Shown: positions 16,632 through 26,443, counted from the first letter of the stretch. The stretch is DNA of 64,000 nt from Haemophilus parainfluenzae (GCF_900638025.1 NZ_LR134481.1:1798001-1862000); one strand, 5' to 3'. The notes: a model not told the origin generated them from the sequence alone. Numbers and translations: made by a program.

Positions 16632-16657
16632 AAGGTGAGCCAAAATGCTCACCTTCT
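16632..16657 (-). terminator. mdaB terminator
   Basis: The stem AAGGTGAGC / GCTCACCTT with a 6-base loop is followed by a T-run on the minus strand, just beyond the mdaB stop. Confidence 0.85.
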
Positions 16658-16674
16658 AAACTCATATTTTGTAA

Positions 16675-17253
16675 TTATCCGAACACTTTTTCCAAATGTG
16701 CTTGGTAGTCTGCTAAGTATTGTTCTACTTGTGGATTTTTAATCACATCGTTACATAGGAATGTCGGCAGACGGGTCAAGCCGATGAATTCGTTGAGTTT
16801 GTGGAAGTGCATGTATAACGCATCCACGCCTTTGCCTTCGAAGAAATCGCCTTCGCGGGTAAAGGCTTCAATCGGCGCATTCCACGTAAGCGAAAGCATA
16901 TGTTTTTTGCCTTGCAACAAGCCACCTGTGCCGTAGCCTTCTGTCGGATTGACACGATGGCGACCATCACTGTGGTAAAGCTTGCCGTGTCCAGCGGTTA
17001 ATACTTCGTCTATGTATTTTTTCACTGTCCAAGGTTCGTGCATCCACCAACCTGGCATCTGCCAAATCACGGCATCCATCCACAAGAATTTTTCAATTTC
17101 TGCTTCAACATCATAGCCGGCATCAATCACGGTTTCTTTTATATTGTGTCCAAGTGCGGTCAAAACTTCTTTCGCTTTTTTATGAAGCGTGTGGTTCAAC
17201 TCGCCATGTGAATGGCCGAAATCTTTACCACCGTCTAATAATAAAATATTCAT
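16675..17253 (-). CDS. mdaB: NADPH:quinone oxidoreductase MdaB
   Basis: This 192-aa flavoprotein of the NQO1-like family reduces quinones by two electrons, protecting against oxidative and electrophile stress. It shows LLLDGGKDFGHSHGELN at the N-terminus (FAD phosphate site), QMPGWWMHEPWTVKKYIDEV near 85-104, and the catalytic-site region SLTWNAP. The start has GGAGAAA upstream. With ohr and the MBL hydrolase it makes this accessory stretch rich in stress-related genes. Confidence 0.93.
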   Translation of the reverse strand: MNILLLDGGKDFGHSHGELNHTLHKKAKEVLTALGHNIKETVIDAGYDVEAEIEKFLWMDAVIWQMPGWWMHEPWTVKKYIDEVLTAGHGKLYHSDGRHRVNPTEGYGTGGLLQGKKHMLSLTWNAPIEAFTREGDFFEGKGVDALYMHFHKLNEFIGLTRLPTFLCNDVIKNPQVEQYLADYQAHLEKVFG

Positions 17254-17388
17254 TTTTTCTCCTTTAGCTGATAATTTACCGATTACTAAGCACTTTACTA
17301 ATGCAACAATTTAACCAATCAATAAGCGCCAACTATTAAACTTACTACTCAAGTTCGAGAGTTTGATAGAAGTTAAAAGCGTAATAAA

Positions 17389-17419
17389 AAAGCCTTGAAG
17401 TCATTATTTTCAAGGCTTT
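17389..17419 (-). terminator. ssrA terminator
   Basis: The 11-bp stem AAAGCCTTGAA / TTCAAGGCTTT is followed by TTTTTTA on the minus strand, 35 bases past the mature tmRNA end. Confidence 0.85.
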
Positions 17420-17453
17420 AAAGTCTCTCATAGGACTTGATAGGTTTATTTTG

Positions 17454-17819
17454 TGGTGGAGCTGGCGGGAGTTGAACCCGCGTCCGAAATTACTCTACCT
17501 TCAGTACTACACGTTTAGTCTCGTCTTTAATTTCACTTAAGCATGCGGACAGACACGCTAAACTTAAGCTAGTTTGATTCAATTTAGTGCTTCGATCCTC
17601 AAACAGCGGCTTCCACACGATCTCGTTTTGGTTTGACTCCGCTTTATCCCCGTCTTACGAGCGGAAGCTGGGGAGCGAAGGCTATGAGCAGGTTATTAAG
17701 CTGCTAAAGCGTATTGTTCGTCGTTTGCGACTATTTTTTTGCGGTTTATTTACGAGGCCTACCGCACCTCGACGTGCACCTTGGGCTTCGCTAATCCCGT
17801 CGAATCCAGAATCAGCCCC
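17454..17819 (-). ncRNA. ssrA: tmRNA (transfer-messenger RNA)
   Basis: tmRNA rescues stalled ribosomes with SmpB and tags the unfinished peptide for proteolysis. The 5' end GGGGCTGATTCTGGATTCGA (17819 down) and the 3' tRNA-like end with TTCAACTCCCGCC and terminal CCA (17454-17456) are both clear, giving 366 nt. The tag reading frame at 17728-17696 encodes A-N-D-E-Q-Y-A-L-A-A then TAA, the tag known for H. influenzae. Open frames on the plus strand across this gene are shadows. Confidence 0.98.
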
Positions 17820-17926
17820 AAAATCGTTCGACAGTTTATCAAAAAATCTAAGAAAGGAAAAGAAGCTATTTATTAACCTGAGAAGTTAGAGTAAAATTTT
17901 GCCACTTTTTTATAAGGAATCGAATA

Positions 17927-18415
17927 ATGAAAACATTAAAATCTCTGACCGCACTTTCATTAGGTGCATTATGTTTAGCATTTAACACGCAAGTTATTGC
18001 AAAAGAAGCAACACCAGCAAAAGCGACACAACAAGTGACCAAAGCCGATGACAAAATTGACCAATATCTTGCCATTAATGTTGGAAAACGTGAAATGGTT
18101 GTCGATGAAAAAGGCCAAGCATTAAGTGCATTTAAACATGAAATCACTAACATTGGGGAAAAGCCAATCCAAAATATTCAATGGGTTGGGGTGTATGTAA
18201 ATAATCGCGAGGTTATCTACAGCCAAGATATGCAAATCAATTTGGAAAACCCATTACAACCAGGACAATCCCTAGATATTAATTTGCAGATTCCATTTGT
18301 ACAGTTATCAGAGAATGCTCGCAAAGCCTTTATGAATCAACAAGAAAAAATTGACGTTTATACGATTGAACGTATTGTAAAATTCTCCGATAAAACTATC
18401 CTTTCTGATCGTTAA
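17927..18415 (+). CDS. Exported YcfL-like (DUF1425) protein
   Basis: A 162-aa protein with a signal peptide (hydrophobic LSLGALCLAF, cut likely after VIAKEA near 27) followed by a compact domain of the YcfL/DUF1425 type (NVGKREMVVDEKGQALSAF, QNIQWVGVYVN, PLQPGQSLDINLQIPF). No lipobox cysteine is placed as in E. coli YcfL, so it is probably a soluble periplasmic protein. The function of the family is not established. It is monocistronic, between ssrA and dinB, with its own terminator. A DNA uptake sequence overlaps its signal-peptide codons (17951). Confidence 0.75.
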   Translation: MKTLKSLTALSLGALCLAFNTQVIAKEATPAKATQQVTKADDKIDQYLAINVGKREMVVDEKGQALSAFKHEITNIGEKPIQNIQWVGVYVNNREVIYSQDMQINLENPLQPGQSLDINLQIPFVQLSENARKAFMNQQEKIDVYTIERIVKFSDKTILSDR

Positions 18416-18426
18416 TTCTTTTATCT

Positions 18427-18449
18427 AGCCCACGCAATGTGGGCTTTTA
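18427..18449 (+). terminator. Terminator of the YcfL-like gene
   Basis: AGCCCAC / GTGGGCT stem with a 5-base loop, followed by TTTT. Confidence 0.8.
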
Positions 18450-18523
18450 ACAACTGTATACTTGAACAGTTATTTTCTTTTCGATATACTAAAAACACGC
18501 CTAATTTTGACCGCACTTCAACT

Positions 18524-19591
18524 ATGAATTCCACCCGAAAAATTATTCACATTGATATGGATTGCTTTTATGCCTCTGTTGAAATCCGTGAAAATCCAAC
18601 GCTACAGGGAAAACCTGTCGCGGTGGGGGGAAGTTCTCGACAACGTGGTGTACTCACTACCTGTAATTACGAAGCACGAAAATTTGGACTGCACAGTGCG
18701 ATGCCTACGGCACAAGCTATCAAAAAATGCCCGAGTCTAATTTTAGTGCCAGTTAATATGCCGCTTTATAAACAGGTATCCGCACAAATTCATCAAATCT
18801 TTCAACGCTATACTTCTATTATTGAGCCACTTTCCTTAGATGAGGCTTATTTAGATGTTACGGATTGTACACAATGTTCAGGATCCGCCACTTGGATCGC
18901 ACAAGAAATTCGCCAAGCCATTTTTGATGAATTAAAGCTGACTGCCTCTGCTGGTGTGGCTCCCCTTAAATTTCTTGCCAAAATTGCTTCCGATATGAAT
19001 AAACCGAATGGGCAATTTGTGATTAAACCTCATGAAGTTGAGCAGTTTGTAAAAACGTTGCCATTGAAGAAAATCCCTGGTGTGGGGAAAGTCACCTCTG
19101 AACGTTTATTGAAAATGGGGCTAGAAACTTGCGAAGATGTGCAAAAACTCGACCAATCTATTTTATTAAATATCTTCGGTAAAATGGGTAAGCGAATTTG
19201 GGATTTTAGCCATGGCATTGATGACCGTGAAATTCAAGCGCATCGGGAGAGAAAATCTATCGGCGTAGAACGCACTTTATCCGAAAATGTTCGTCATCTC
19301 GAACAAGGCATAGCATTGTTAGATAATCTCTATACCGAACTTATTCGTCGCATTGAACGAAGCGCGCCGAATATCCCTTTAACCGCTTTTCGCAAAATTG
19401 GGGTGAAATTAAAATTTGAAGATTTTCAGGTGACAACCTTAGAAAAAACTGGCCTAACTTTATCGTTAAAAAGCTTTCAGCAATTACTGGAACAAATTTG
19501 GCAACGTAGCCATGGGAAATCCATTCGTCTCGTTGGATTACACGTGAATTTACCAGAAGAAAGCCATTTAGAACAAATGAGCTTGTGGTAA
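18524..19591 (+). CDS. dinB: DNA polymerase IV
   Basis: A Y-family translesion polymerase of 355 aa. The catalytic carboxylates are visible in DMDCFYASVE near residue 9 and SLDEAYLDV near residue 103. The thumb helix-hairpin-helix (KIPGVGKVTSERLLKMG) and little-finger domain follow. I chose the ATG at 18524, where the universal opening RKIIHIDMDCFYASVE begins three codons in. A longer frame from 18437 runs through the preceding terminator and is unlikely. Confidence 0.95.
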   Translation: MNSTRKIIHIDMDCFYASVEIRENPTLQGKPVAVGGSSRQRGVLTTCNYEARKFGLHSAMPTAQAIKKCPSLILVPVNMPLYKQVSAQIHQIFQRYTSIIEPLSLDEAYLDVTDCTQCSGSATWIAQEIRQAIFDELKLTASAGVAPLKFLAKIASDMNKPNGQFVIKPHEVEQFVKTLPLKKIPGVGKVTSERLLKMGLETCEDVQKLDQSILLNIFGKMGKRIWDFSHGIDDREIQAHRERKSIGVERTLSENVRHLEQGIALLDNLYTELIRRIERSAPNIPLTAFRKIGVKLKFEDFQVTTLEKTGLTLSLKSFQQLLEQIWQRSHGKSIRLVGLHVNLPEESHLEQMSLW

Positions 19592-19601
19592 AACACAAAA
19601 G

Positions 19602-19669
19602 AAAATGACCGCACTTTTATTCATTCCATCCCGAGTTGGATAACTAAAAAACAAAAGTGCAGTCATTTT
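19602..19669. terminator. Shared terminator of dinB and rnpB
   Basis: Long arms AAAATGACCGCACTTTT (19602-19618) and AAAAGTGCAGTCATTTT (19653-19669) pair with one mismatch. The left arm is a perfect uptake sequence and the right one is mutated. It lies between convergent dinB and rnpB and can serve both. Confidence 0.7.
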
Positions 19670-19678
19670 TTGATGAAC

Positions 19679-20058
19679 TTGTTGAGTTGGTCGATAAGCC
19701 GAGTTCTGTCGTGGACAATCATTCCTCTAGGCGACAAATTACTCTGCCGCTCAAGCAACCTACCCGAACTCTGGACGGGCCATCCATTGAGTTCCTATTT
19801 GGTCTTGCTACGAGTGGAGTTTACCTTGCTGCACGTTGTTACCAACGGCACGGTGTGCTCTTACCACACCCTTTCACCCTTACCGTTTTCACGGCGGTCT
19901 GCTCTCTGTTGCACTGGTCGTCGGCTCACGCCGCCCGGACGTTATCCGGCACTCTGCCCTTTGTAGCTCGGACTTTCCTCTCGTTTACTTGTCCCACTAG
20001 GTCGTGCGAACACGGTTAAGGGCTTCAATAAACCAGCGATTGTCTAACCAACTCGCGG
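19679..20058 (-). ncRNA. rnpB: RNase P RNA
   Basis: This is the catalytic RNA of RNase P, which matures tRNA 5' ends. The minus strand begins GAGTTGGTTAGACAATCGC, like the P1 region of bacterial type A RNA. It ends with the matching ACCAACTC strand, so the termini pair. Conserved internal blocks such as GAGGAAAGTCCGAGC (near 19970) and the tetraloop-rich GC stems are seen. Ends are placed to within a few bases. Plus-strand open frames here are shadows. Confidence 0.93.
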
Positions 20059-20061
20059 CGT

Positions 20062-20090
20062 AGTATAGGGGGAATTCAAAGAGCGGTCAA
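20062..20090 (-). promoter_or_regulatory. rnpB promoter
   Basis: TTGACC and TATACT are separated by 17 bp on the minus strand, placing the start at the RNase P RNA 5' end. The -35 box overlaps a one-base variant of the uptake sequence (GAGCGGTCAA). Confidence 0.8.
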
Positions 20091-20179
20091 ATTTTCATTC
20101 TTATTTTTAATAACTTCCGTTAAAATAGCCCTACAAAACACGGTTATTTTCAACCGCACTTTTATCATAAGGATTTCCT

Positions 20180-21115
20180 ATGAATTATTTACAAATCGCA
20201 CAAGAAACCCTTTCCGTTGAAAGCCAAGCGCTCGCTCAACTAAGCCAACGTTTGGATGATGCGTTTTCTCAAGTTGTCGATCTTATCCTTACTTGCGAAG
20301 GTCGTTTAGTCATCGGTGGTATTGGTAAATCAGGGCTAATCGGTAAAAAAATGGTCGCGACTTTTGCCTCAACGGGTACTCCAAGTTTCTTCCTGCACCC
20401 TACCGAAGCCTTTCATGGCGATTTAGGTATGTTAAAACCCATCGACATCGTGATGCTGATTTCTTATAGCGGTGAAACCGATGATGTAAATAAACTCATT
20501 CCAAGTTTGAAAAACTTTGGTAATAAAATTATTGCTTTAACCAGCAATAAAAACTCTACGCTTGCTCGCCATGCGGATTATGTTTTAGATATCACGGTAG
20601 AGCGTGAAGTCTGCCCAAACAATCTCGCACCAACCACTTCTGCGTTAGTCACGTTAGCCTTAGGCGATGCTCTTGCGGTTTCATTGATTACTGCGCGTCA
20701 TTTCCAACCAGCTGATTTTGCGAAATTCCATCCGGGTGGCAGCCTTGGTCGTCGTTTGTTATGCAAAGTAAAAGATCAAATGCAAACTCGCCTACCGATT
20801 ACCACACCAGATACCAGCTTCACTGATTGCTTAACTATTATGAATGAAGGTCGTATGGGTGTGGCATTAGTCATGAAAAACCAACAACTTAAAGGTATTA
20901 TTACCGATGGTGATGTGCGCCGAGCATTAACGGCTAACGGTGCTGACACACTTAATAAAACCGCGAAAGAATTGATGACCTCGTCACCAAAAACTATTCA
21001 TGAAAATGAATTCTTAGCGAAAGCGGAAGACTTGATGAAAGAGAAGAAAATTCACTCTCTTGTTGTGGTCAATGATGAAAATAATGTTGTGGGCTTAGTG
21101 GAGTTCTCAAGCTAA
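20180..21115 (+). CDS. kdsD: Arabinose-5-phosphate isomerase
   Basis: KdsD interconverts ribulose-5-phosphate and arabinose-5-phosphate, the precursor used by KdsA for Kdo. The 311-aa protein has an N-terminal SIS sugar-isomerase domain (GGIGKSGLIGKKMVATFAST near 46-65, SYSGETDD, and the FHPGGSLGRRL His) and two CBS domains from about 200. The ATG has AAGGATTT upstream. It overlaps kdsC by one base (TAATG). In E. coli lptCAB follows kdsC; here letB faces it instead. Confidence 0.96.
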   Translation: MNYLQIAQETLSVESQALAQLSQRLDDAFSQVVDLILTCEGRLVIGGIGKSGLIGKKMVATFASTGTPSFFLHPTEAFHGDLGMLKPIDIVMLISYSGETDDVNKLIPSLKNFGNKIIALTSNKNSTLARHADYVLDITVEREVCPNNLAPTTSALVTLALGDALAVSLITARHFQPADFAKFHPGGSLGRRLLCKVKDQMQTRLPITTPDTSFTDCLTIMNEGRMGVALVMKNQQLKGIITDGDVRRALTANGADTLNKTAKELMTSSPKTIHENEFLAKAEDLMKEKKIHSLVVVNDENNVVGLVEFSS

Positions 21116-21660
21116 TGATTAACGAAAAATTAAAGAAAATTAAATTGGTCATCACCGATGTCGATGGCGTATTAACTGACGGACTACTCCATTATGATGC
21201 AAATGGCGAAGCGATTAAAAGTTTCCATGTGCGCGATGGACTTGGTGTCAAAATGTTGATGGATGCAGGTATTCAAGTAGCCGTATTATCGGGCAGAGAT
21301 TCGGCGATTCTGCGTAAGCGAATTAGTGATCTCAGAATTAAATTGTTCTTTTTAGGTAAGCTTGAAAAAGAAAGTGCTTGTTTGGATCTTATGAAACAAG
21401 CAGGTGTTACCGCGGAGCAAACGGCCTATATTGGTGATGACAGCGTCGATCTCCCCGCTTTTGCTACCTGTGGCCTTTCTTTTGCCGTGGCAGATTCTGC
21501 ACCTTATGTGCAAAATGCCGTGGATTATGTGCTTGCACTTGGAGGCGGGAAAGGCGCTTTCCGAGAAATGTCCGATATGATTTTACATGCTCAGGGCAAA
21601 GATGAAGTCTATACTTCAGCCAAAGGCTTTTTAAAATCAGTCAAAAATATGGGTCAATAG
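21115..21660 (+). CDS. kdsC: 3-deoxy-D-manno-octulosonate-8-phosphate phosphatase
   Basis: A cytoplasmic HAD phosphatase of 181 aa that removes phosphate from Kdo-8-phosphate. HAD motif I is DVDGVLTDG (nucleophile Asp near 15), motif II lies in VLSGRDS, and motif IV is IGDDSVDLPAF. The lack of a cap domain is typical of tetrameric KdsC. It is translationally coupled to kdsD. Together with kdsA at 3.5 kb, three steps of Kdo synthesis lie in this window. Confidence 0.96.
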   Translation: MINEKLKKIKLVITDVDGVLTDGLLHYDANGEAIKSFHVRDGLGVKMLMDAGIQVAVLSGRDSAILRKRISDLRIKLFFLGKLEKESACLDLMKQAGVTAEQTAYIGDDSVDLPAFATCGLSFAVADSAPYVQNAVDYVLALGGGKGAFREMSDMILHAQGKDEVYTSAKGFLKSVKNMGQ

Positions 21661-21681
21661 CACTCCTCAAAACACCTAAAA

Positions 21682-21720
21682 AAATAACCGCACTTTGATG
21701 ATTCAAAAGTGCGGTTATTT
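21682..21720. terminator. Bidirectional terminator between kdsC and letB
   Basis: A 15-bp stem AAATAACCGCACTTT / AAAGTGCGGTTATTT made from an inverted uptake-sequence pair, with T-rich flanks on both strands, between convergent genes. Confidence 0.88.
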
Positions 21721-21731
21721 CTTTTTATGTT

Positions 21732-24389
21732 TTATTGATTTGCCGGTAAAGCACCTGAATTCCAAGTTGGCGCTTCAGCTGGTTTCTTCACTTGTAACAT
21801 AAAGCGCTGATTTGCCGTTGCTTGTGGTTGAACGATCGTACCCGATGGAGTCGAGAACGAAATACCACCTTTCAACAATTGTTGTACACTACCGGTATTA
21901 AATTCAGCCCCTTTCCAACCAAGGTTGAAATCATAACCCGATGAAACCCAGAATTCTGAATTTTTACGTACCAAATGTTGATACTTCGGTGTAATCGCAA
22001 TATGTACCAACACACGATCGCCTAAAGAATTTAATTCAAACTTACGAACGGTTCCCACTTCAACACCGCGATAAAGCACTGGTGAGCCTTCCGTTAAATT
22101 CATCGCATCACTGGTTTCCAAAATAAATGGCACGCCATTGCTGTATTTATTTCGAGGTTGTGCAGTTTGCGCTAAATTAAACTGTGTTTTTGGTTGACCT
22201 TTGCCTAATTCAATATCAATGTAAGGCTGTAAAAGGCTATCTAAGTTTTCAATTCCACCCGCTGAGATTTGTGGGGAAATCACTTTAAATACCGTCCCCT
22301 CTTTTGCAATCATCCCCATATAACTTGGGTTAATTAATGCTTTCGCTGTGATACGGTTTGTCTTTTGATCAAGAGCAATCTGCTCGACCTCACCCACATT
22401 CATACCAAGATAACGTAAGCTCATTCCTTTACTTAAAGCCGTTGCATCATCTGTGAGTAACGTAATCACTTGCCCTGCTGATTTTGCTCGCAATTCACTT
22501 GGATAAAGCGTTTTATTTTTACCTGAACCTGTATTATCAAAGCTTATTGCACCTTTTAATGATCGCGCAACCGGTGATGCCTGGATACTAATACCTTTTG
22601 GCGTAATATCAATTTGTGCTGCACTTTCTACCCAGAATACACTTTTATCTGTCAGAAGATGTTGATAAGCCGGATAAATATACACATCAATATCAAAGTT
22701 ATTGGCTTTCGGTCTTACGTTAATAATTTTACCCACTTCAAACTGACGATAAAGCACGATTGAACCTTTACTAATACTTGGTAAATTAGTCGAATGTAAT
22801 ACTATAGTTGGATTTACCAAATTACCCGTAATGCCCGTTTCTGCACTACTAATATCTTTATAAAGTGGATAGCTTGAATGTGGGGCACCACTTCCTTTTT
22901 TGGGTAATACTCTCACCCCACCTTGTAGCCATTTTGATGGCGTTGCTGATTCAAAACGTAATCCGTCGATACCAAAACTGACATCAAAATTAGAGGCTGC
23001 CACAAATTGAGTATTTTCATGAATAAGATTGCGGTATTCCGCCGCAATTGCCGCTTCAAATTTCACACCATCAACATTTAAGTGCTGCTTCACAATTTGA
23101 CCAATGGCAATATTGTTATAAAACACCGATTGCCCTTCAGTAATACCATAAGTTTCTGGTGCGGTTAAAGTTAAGACTAAAGTATTCGGTGCTTTGAGCA
23201 ATAACTCATATTCTCGAATCACATCAAATTGCGTTTTGCTTTCTCCACTACCCGGAATAATTTCAAAATAATCTCCACGGAAGAATTTTTTCGGATTAGC
23301 CACATCACCCAAATCTAACTTACGATTTTTTAACACAATACGTGTATTTGTTTTTAACAGGCTAGCTTGACTTGGATCAATTAATAATGTGCCTTTTAAA
23401 ATTTCTTCATTATTTTCAACCGCACTTAAAGATGAAAGAATACCTACCGGTTCATTACCATAATAAACCGAAGTCTGCTCTGCCTGTAAACCCGCTGTGA
23501 CCGGAATTGTTATACTTACTTCAATCCCTCGTTTGGCTGCTTGTAAATTAGAGTAAAGCTTGTAATTACTGTCTGTAACGGCCTGTGTGCTATCTGCTGG
23601 CGAGTCAAATGATACCGCACCTTGCACCACAGAATTTAAACTTTCTATTGCCACATGCATCCCTGATGAATTAATGTTTGCGTTAATACCACTAATATTC
23701 CAAAAACGTGAATCTTTCTTCACAAAATGTGCAAAAGATTTATCAATTACCACATCAATTTCTACTTTATTCTCTTTATTGAAGCGGTAATCATAAATTT
23801 TCCCGACCGGCATTTTTTTGAAATACACGGAAGCGCCAATCGAAATTGAGCCTAAATCATCTGAAATTAAATGAATGAGCAAATCGCCAGGATTGACTTG
23901 TGCAATAGGGCCTTGCTCTTCAGCAATAAATTCATCTTCTGAATCGCCATCACCCGGTTGAAGCGTAATGTAATTTCCTGACACTAAAGAGTCTAAACCC
24001 GAAATCCCCGCAAGCGATACACTCGGTTGGACAAGCCAGAATTTGGTATTTTCCTTTAACACATCGGTGGCTTCAGAATAAACGTTAGCCTCAACTTTCA
24101 CTTTTTGCATGTTGTCGGTAAAGTTAACCTTCTTCACAACACCGATTTGCAAACCCTGGTAACGTATAGGCGTTTTATCTGCAACGAGCCCTGCGCCATT
24201 GGAAAACGTGATCGTAATAGTCTTCCCTCGTTCTTGCACAATTTGGAAAAATAAAATGGCACCAATACATAATGCAATAAAAGGCAACAACCAAAACGGT
24301 GAGATGCGTTTATTCTTGCGTAATAACGCTTCTACATTGTTATATTGCTCATCAATAGATTGAGATTCTGGTTTATTGTTTTCTGTCAT
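21732..24389 (-). CDS. letB: MCE-domain lipid transport protein LetB (YebT)
   Basis: An 885-aa inner-membrane-anchored protein with one N-terminal segment (FWLLPFIALCIGAILFFQ, about 32-50) followed by seven tandem MCE domains in the periplasm. The recurring openings (GLVADKTPIRYQGLQIG, GITEGQSVFYNNIAIG, ALSKGMSLRYLGMNVG, NLTEGSPVLYRGVEVG) are easy to see. In E. coli, LetB (877 aa) stacks seven MCE rings into a tunnel spanning the periplasm for lipid traffic. It overlaps letA by 17 bp and ends at a shared terminator. Confidence 0.94.
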   Translation of the reverse strand: MTENNKPESQSIDEQYNNVEALLRKNKRISPFWLLPFIALCIGAILFFQIVQERGKTITITFSNGAGLVADKTPIRYQGLQIGVVKKVNFTDNMQKVKVEANVYSEATDVLKENTKFWLVQPSVSLAGISGLDSLVSGNYITLQPGDGDSEDEFIAEEQGPIAQVNPGDLLIHLISDDLGSISIGASVYFKKMPVGKIYDYRFNKENKVEIDVVIDKSFAHFVKKDSRFWNISGINANINSSGMHVAIESLNSVVQGAVSFDSPADSTQAVTDSNYKLYSNLQAAKRGIEVSITIPVTAGLQAEQTSVYYGNEPVGILSSLSAVENNEEILKGTLLIDPSQASLLKTNTRIVLKNRKLDLGDVANPKKFFRGDYFEIIPGSGESKTQFDVIREYELLLKAPNTLVLTLTAPETYGITEGQSVFYNNIAIGQIVKQHLNVDGVKFEAAIAAEYRNLIHENTQFVAASNFDVSFGIDGLRFESATPSKWLQGGVRVLPKKGSGAPHSSYPLYKDISSAETGITGNLVNPTIVLHSTNLPSISKGSIVLYRQFEVGKIINVRPKANNFDIDVYIYPAYQHLLTDKSVFWVESAAQIDITPKGISIQASPVARSLKGAISFDNTGSGKNKTLYPSELRAKSAGQVITLLTDDATALSKGMSLRYLGMNVGEVEQIALDQKTNRITAKALINPSYMGMIAKEGTVFKVISPQISAGGIENLDSLLQPYIDIELGKGQPKTQFNLAQTAQPRNKYSNGVPFILETSDAMNLTEGSPVLYRGVEVGTVRKFELNSLGDRVLVHIAITPKYQHLVRKNSEFWVSSGYDFNLGWKGAEFNTGSVQQLLKGGISFSTPSGTIVQPQATANQRFMLQVKKPAEAPTWNSGALPANQ

Positions 24390-25626
24390 AAATTTTCCAA
24401 ATTAATCGACTATCAAACTGAGAAGTTGAAATCATAGTTAAAAACACAGCTGCGCCAAAATAAAATGCGGCAGGGCCTACAGTAAAATTAATAATCTGTC
24501 CGCGTGTTACTAGAGACATCATCAAAGCTAACACAAAAAGATCCAACATTGACCAACGTCCTACAAAATGAACAATATGTAATAACCGCATTTGCCATTT
24601 GATCGAATGTCGCCATTTAAAATGTACACTCGCAAGCAAATATACCATAATGAGAATTTTACTTATTGGAACAAAAACACTGGCGAAGAATACCACGAAG
24701 GCAACAAAATAGCTGCCCATACTAACAAAGGAAATAACACCAGACATTAAAGTATCTTCTGATAGACTACCGGTTAAATAAACACCTGATATAGGAAGTA
24801 AGTTTGCGGGAAAAAGCATGATAACCCCTGAGACTAATGTTGCCCAAACTCGCTGTAACTTAATACTATCGGGTATATCAATAACTGATTCACAACGAGG
24901 ACAAATCGCACGATGACGATGATCATATTCTTGATCTTCTTTTAAAAAAGTGTAATCACAAGCTGTACAAAGTTCTAACGGCTTATCACTTTGAGTAACG
25001 GGTTTCTGCTCGGGATAAAAATCATGCCATAAGTCATCTAAATTAATTTTAATAAACAATAAAGTGGTTAAAAGTGCAGTAAAAACAAAAGCAATTAAAT
25101 ATACATCTACTTCTAACGTGGCATATTCGCGCACTTTAAACATAGTAACAGCGAGTGCAACTAAATACACGTCAAACATGACCCAAGGCTTAATATAACC
25201 CAAAAATAATAAGACATTACGAGGCTTAATTTTGAGTAATTTAGAAAGCTGCAACATAATGACTAAAATCGCAAAAGATACAGGCATTAAAACAGCACAG
25301 ATAAAAATCATAAATGCAGTATAGGAATATCCCTCTACTGCCATTTTCCAAATCCCTTTCCAAACAGAAGCATCAATTTTAGTACCCAGTAAATCTAAGC
25401 TCAATAAAGGATAACCTAAAGCAAATGGCATTAAAATTAAGATAGAAAGGGCGATTAATGAACAACGTTTAAGAGACCAACGACTTCCCGATTGCAATTT
25501 ATGATGGCAACGCGGACATTGCGCATACTCACCTTCTTGCGGACGACAAACAGACACCGTTGCATCACATCCGATACAACGCACGAGTTTATAAGTGGCA
25601 TGAGAAAAATCAGGTGTTTTTGTCAT
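24373..25626 (-). CDS. letA: Inner-membrane protein LetA (PqiA/YebS family)
   Basis: A 417-aa membrane protein thought to work with LetB in lipid transport. Two zinc-ribbon-like clusters are visible: CIGCDATVSVC...CPRC at 19-40 and CTACDYTF...CPRC near 220-245. Each precedes a block of about four hydrophobic segments, the duplicated architecture of the PqiA family. It is first in the letA-letB operon and diverges from proQ, as the E. coli homologues do; the msrC gene found there is absent. Confidence 0.93.
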   Translation of the reverse strand: MTKTPDFSHATYKLVRCIGCDATVSVCRPQEGEYAQCPRCHHKLQSGSRWSLKRCSLIALSILILMPFALGYPLLSLDLLGTKIDASVWKGIWKMAVEGYSYTAFMIFICAVLMPVSFAILVIMLQLSKLLKIKPRNVLLFLGYIKPWVMFDVYLVALAVTMFKVREYATLEVDVYLIAFVFTALLTTLLFIKINLDDLWHDFYPEQKPVTQSDKPLELCTACDYTFLKEDQEYDHRHRAICPRCESVIDIPDSIKLQRVWATLVSGVIMLFPANLLPISGVYLTGSLSEDTLMSGVISFVSMGSYFVAFVVFFASVFVPISKILIMVYLLASVHFKWRHSIKWQMRLLHIVHFVGRWSMLDLFVLALMMSLVTRGQIINFTVGPAAFYFGAAVFLTMISTSQFDSRLIWKIYDRKQ

Positions 25627-25795
25627 TATGTTTTGAGAAATTATAAAAGTGGACTATTTTAGCCTGAATTAAGGGAATTTGTGAAGTTATACATTTGAGC
25701 TAGAAACGGAATTATTCTGTCCAGACATTGTCAATTCTTATAAAAGTGCGGTAAACTGTGCAAGTTTTTATTTTTTATCCTAGGAAAACTCAGAA

Positions 25796-26443
25796 ATGAC
25801 AGATTCTCAAGTTGAAGCCCAAGTTGAAAATAGTGCTGAAGGCATTCAAAAATTAACTGATACAAAAGCGATCATTGCATATCTTGTGGAAAAATTCCCA
25901 CTTTGCTTTATTGCAGAAGGTGAAGCTAAACCATTAAAAATTGGTCTTTTCCAAGATCTTGCTGAAGCATTAAAAGATGATGAACGTGTCAGCAAAACTC
26001 AATTACGTCAGGCTTTACGTCAATACACCTCTAACTGGCGCTATTTACACGGCTGTCGCGAAGGTGCTGAGCGTGTGGATTTATACGGCAATCCTGCAGG
26101 TGTCTTAGATGCAGAACATGTTTCTCATGCGGCTCAGCAATTAGCTGAGGCAAAGGCAAAATTTGCAGAAAAGCGCAAAGCAGAATTAGCAGCGAAAAAA
26201 ACACAACAAAAACGCCCTGCTCGTAAACCAAATACAAATCAAACAACTCGCAAACCGAAAGCACCACAAGTGAAACTAAGTGCGGTTGATTTCACGACAC
26301 TTTCTACTGGCAGTAAAGTTAAAGTAAAAGTTGGTGAGCAAGCAAAAAATGCGACCGTATTAAATGTGGAAAAAGATGGCGCACGCGTAGAACTTGAAAA
26401 TGGTTTAGTGATGACAGTCACCGCAGATCGTTTATTTGCCTAA
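25796..26443 (+). CDS. proQ: RNA chaperone ProQ
   Basis: ProQ binds structured small RNAs and mRNA 3' ends. The 215-aa protein has an N-terminal FinO-like domain (about 20-130, including FPLCFIAEGEAKPLKIGLF and TSNWRYLHGCREGAERVDL), a Lys/Ala-rich linker, and a C-terminal KOW/Tudor-like domain from about 170. prc follows 29 bp downstream, the same pair as in E. coli. Its presence makes the small RNA candidates in this window more plausible as regulators. Confidence 0.96.
   Translation: MTDSQVEAQVENSAEGIQKLTDTKAIIAYLVEKFPLCFIAEGEAKPLKIGLFQDLAEALKDDERVSKTQLRQALRQYTSNWRYLHGCREGAERVDLYGNPAGVLDAEHVSHAAQQLAEAKAKFAEKRKAELAAKKTQQKRPARKPNTNQTTRKPKAPQVKLSAVDFTTLSTGSKVKVKVGEQAKNATVLNVEKDGARVELENGLVMTVTADRLFA

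Noticed and set aside
17587..17889. 100-aa plus-strand open frame across the tmRNA
   Set aside because: It lies antisense to ssrA, whose ends and tag frame are unambiguous; no family-like protein sequence.
19657..20019. 120-aa and 98-aa plus-strand open frames
   Set aside because: Both are antisense shadows of RNase P RNA.
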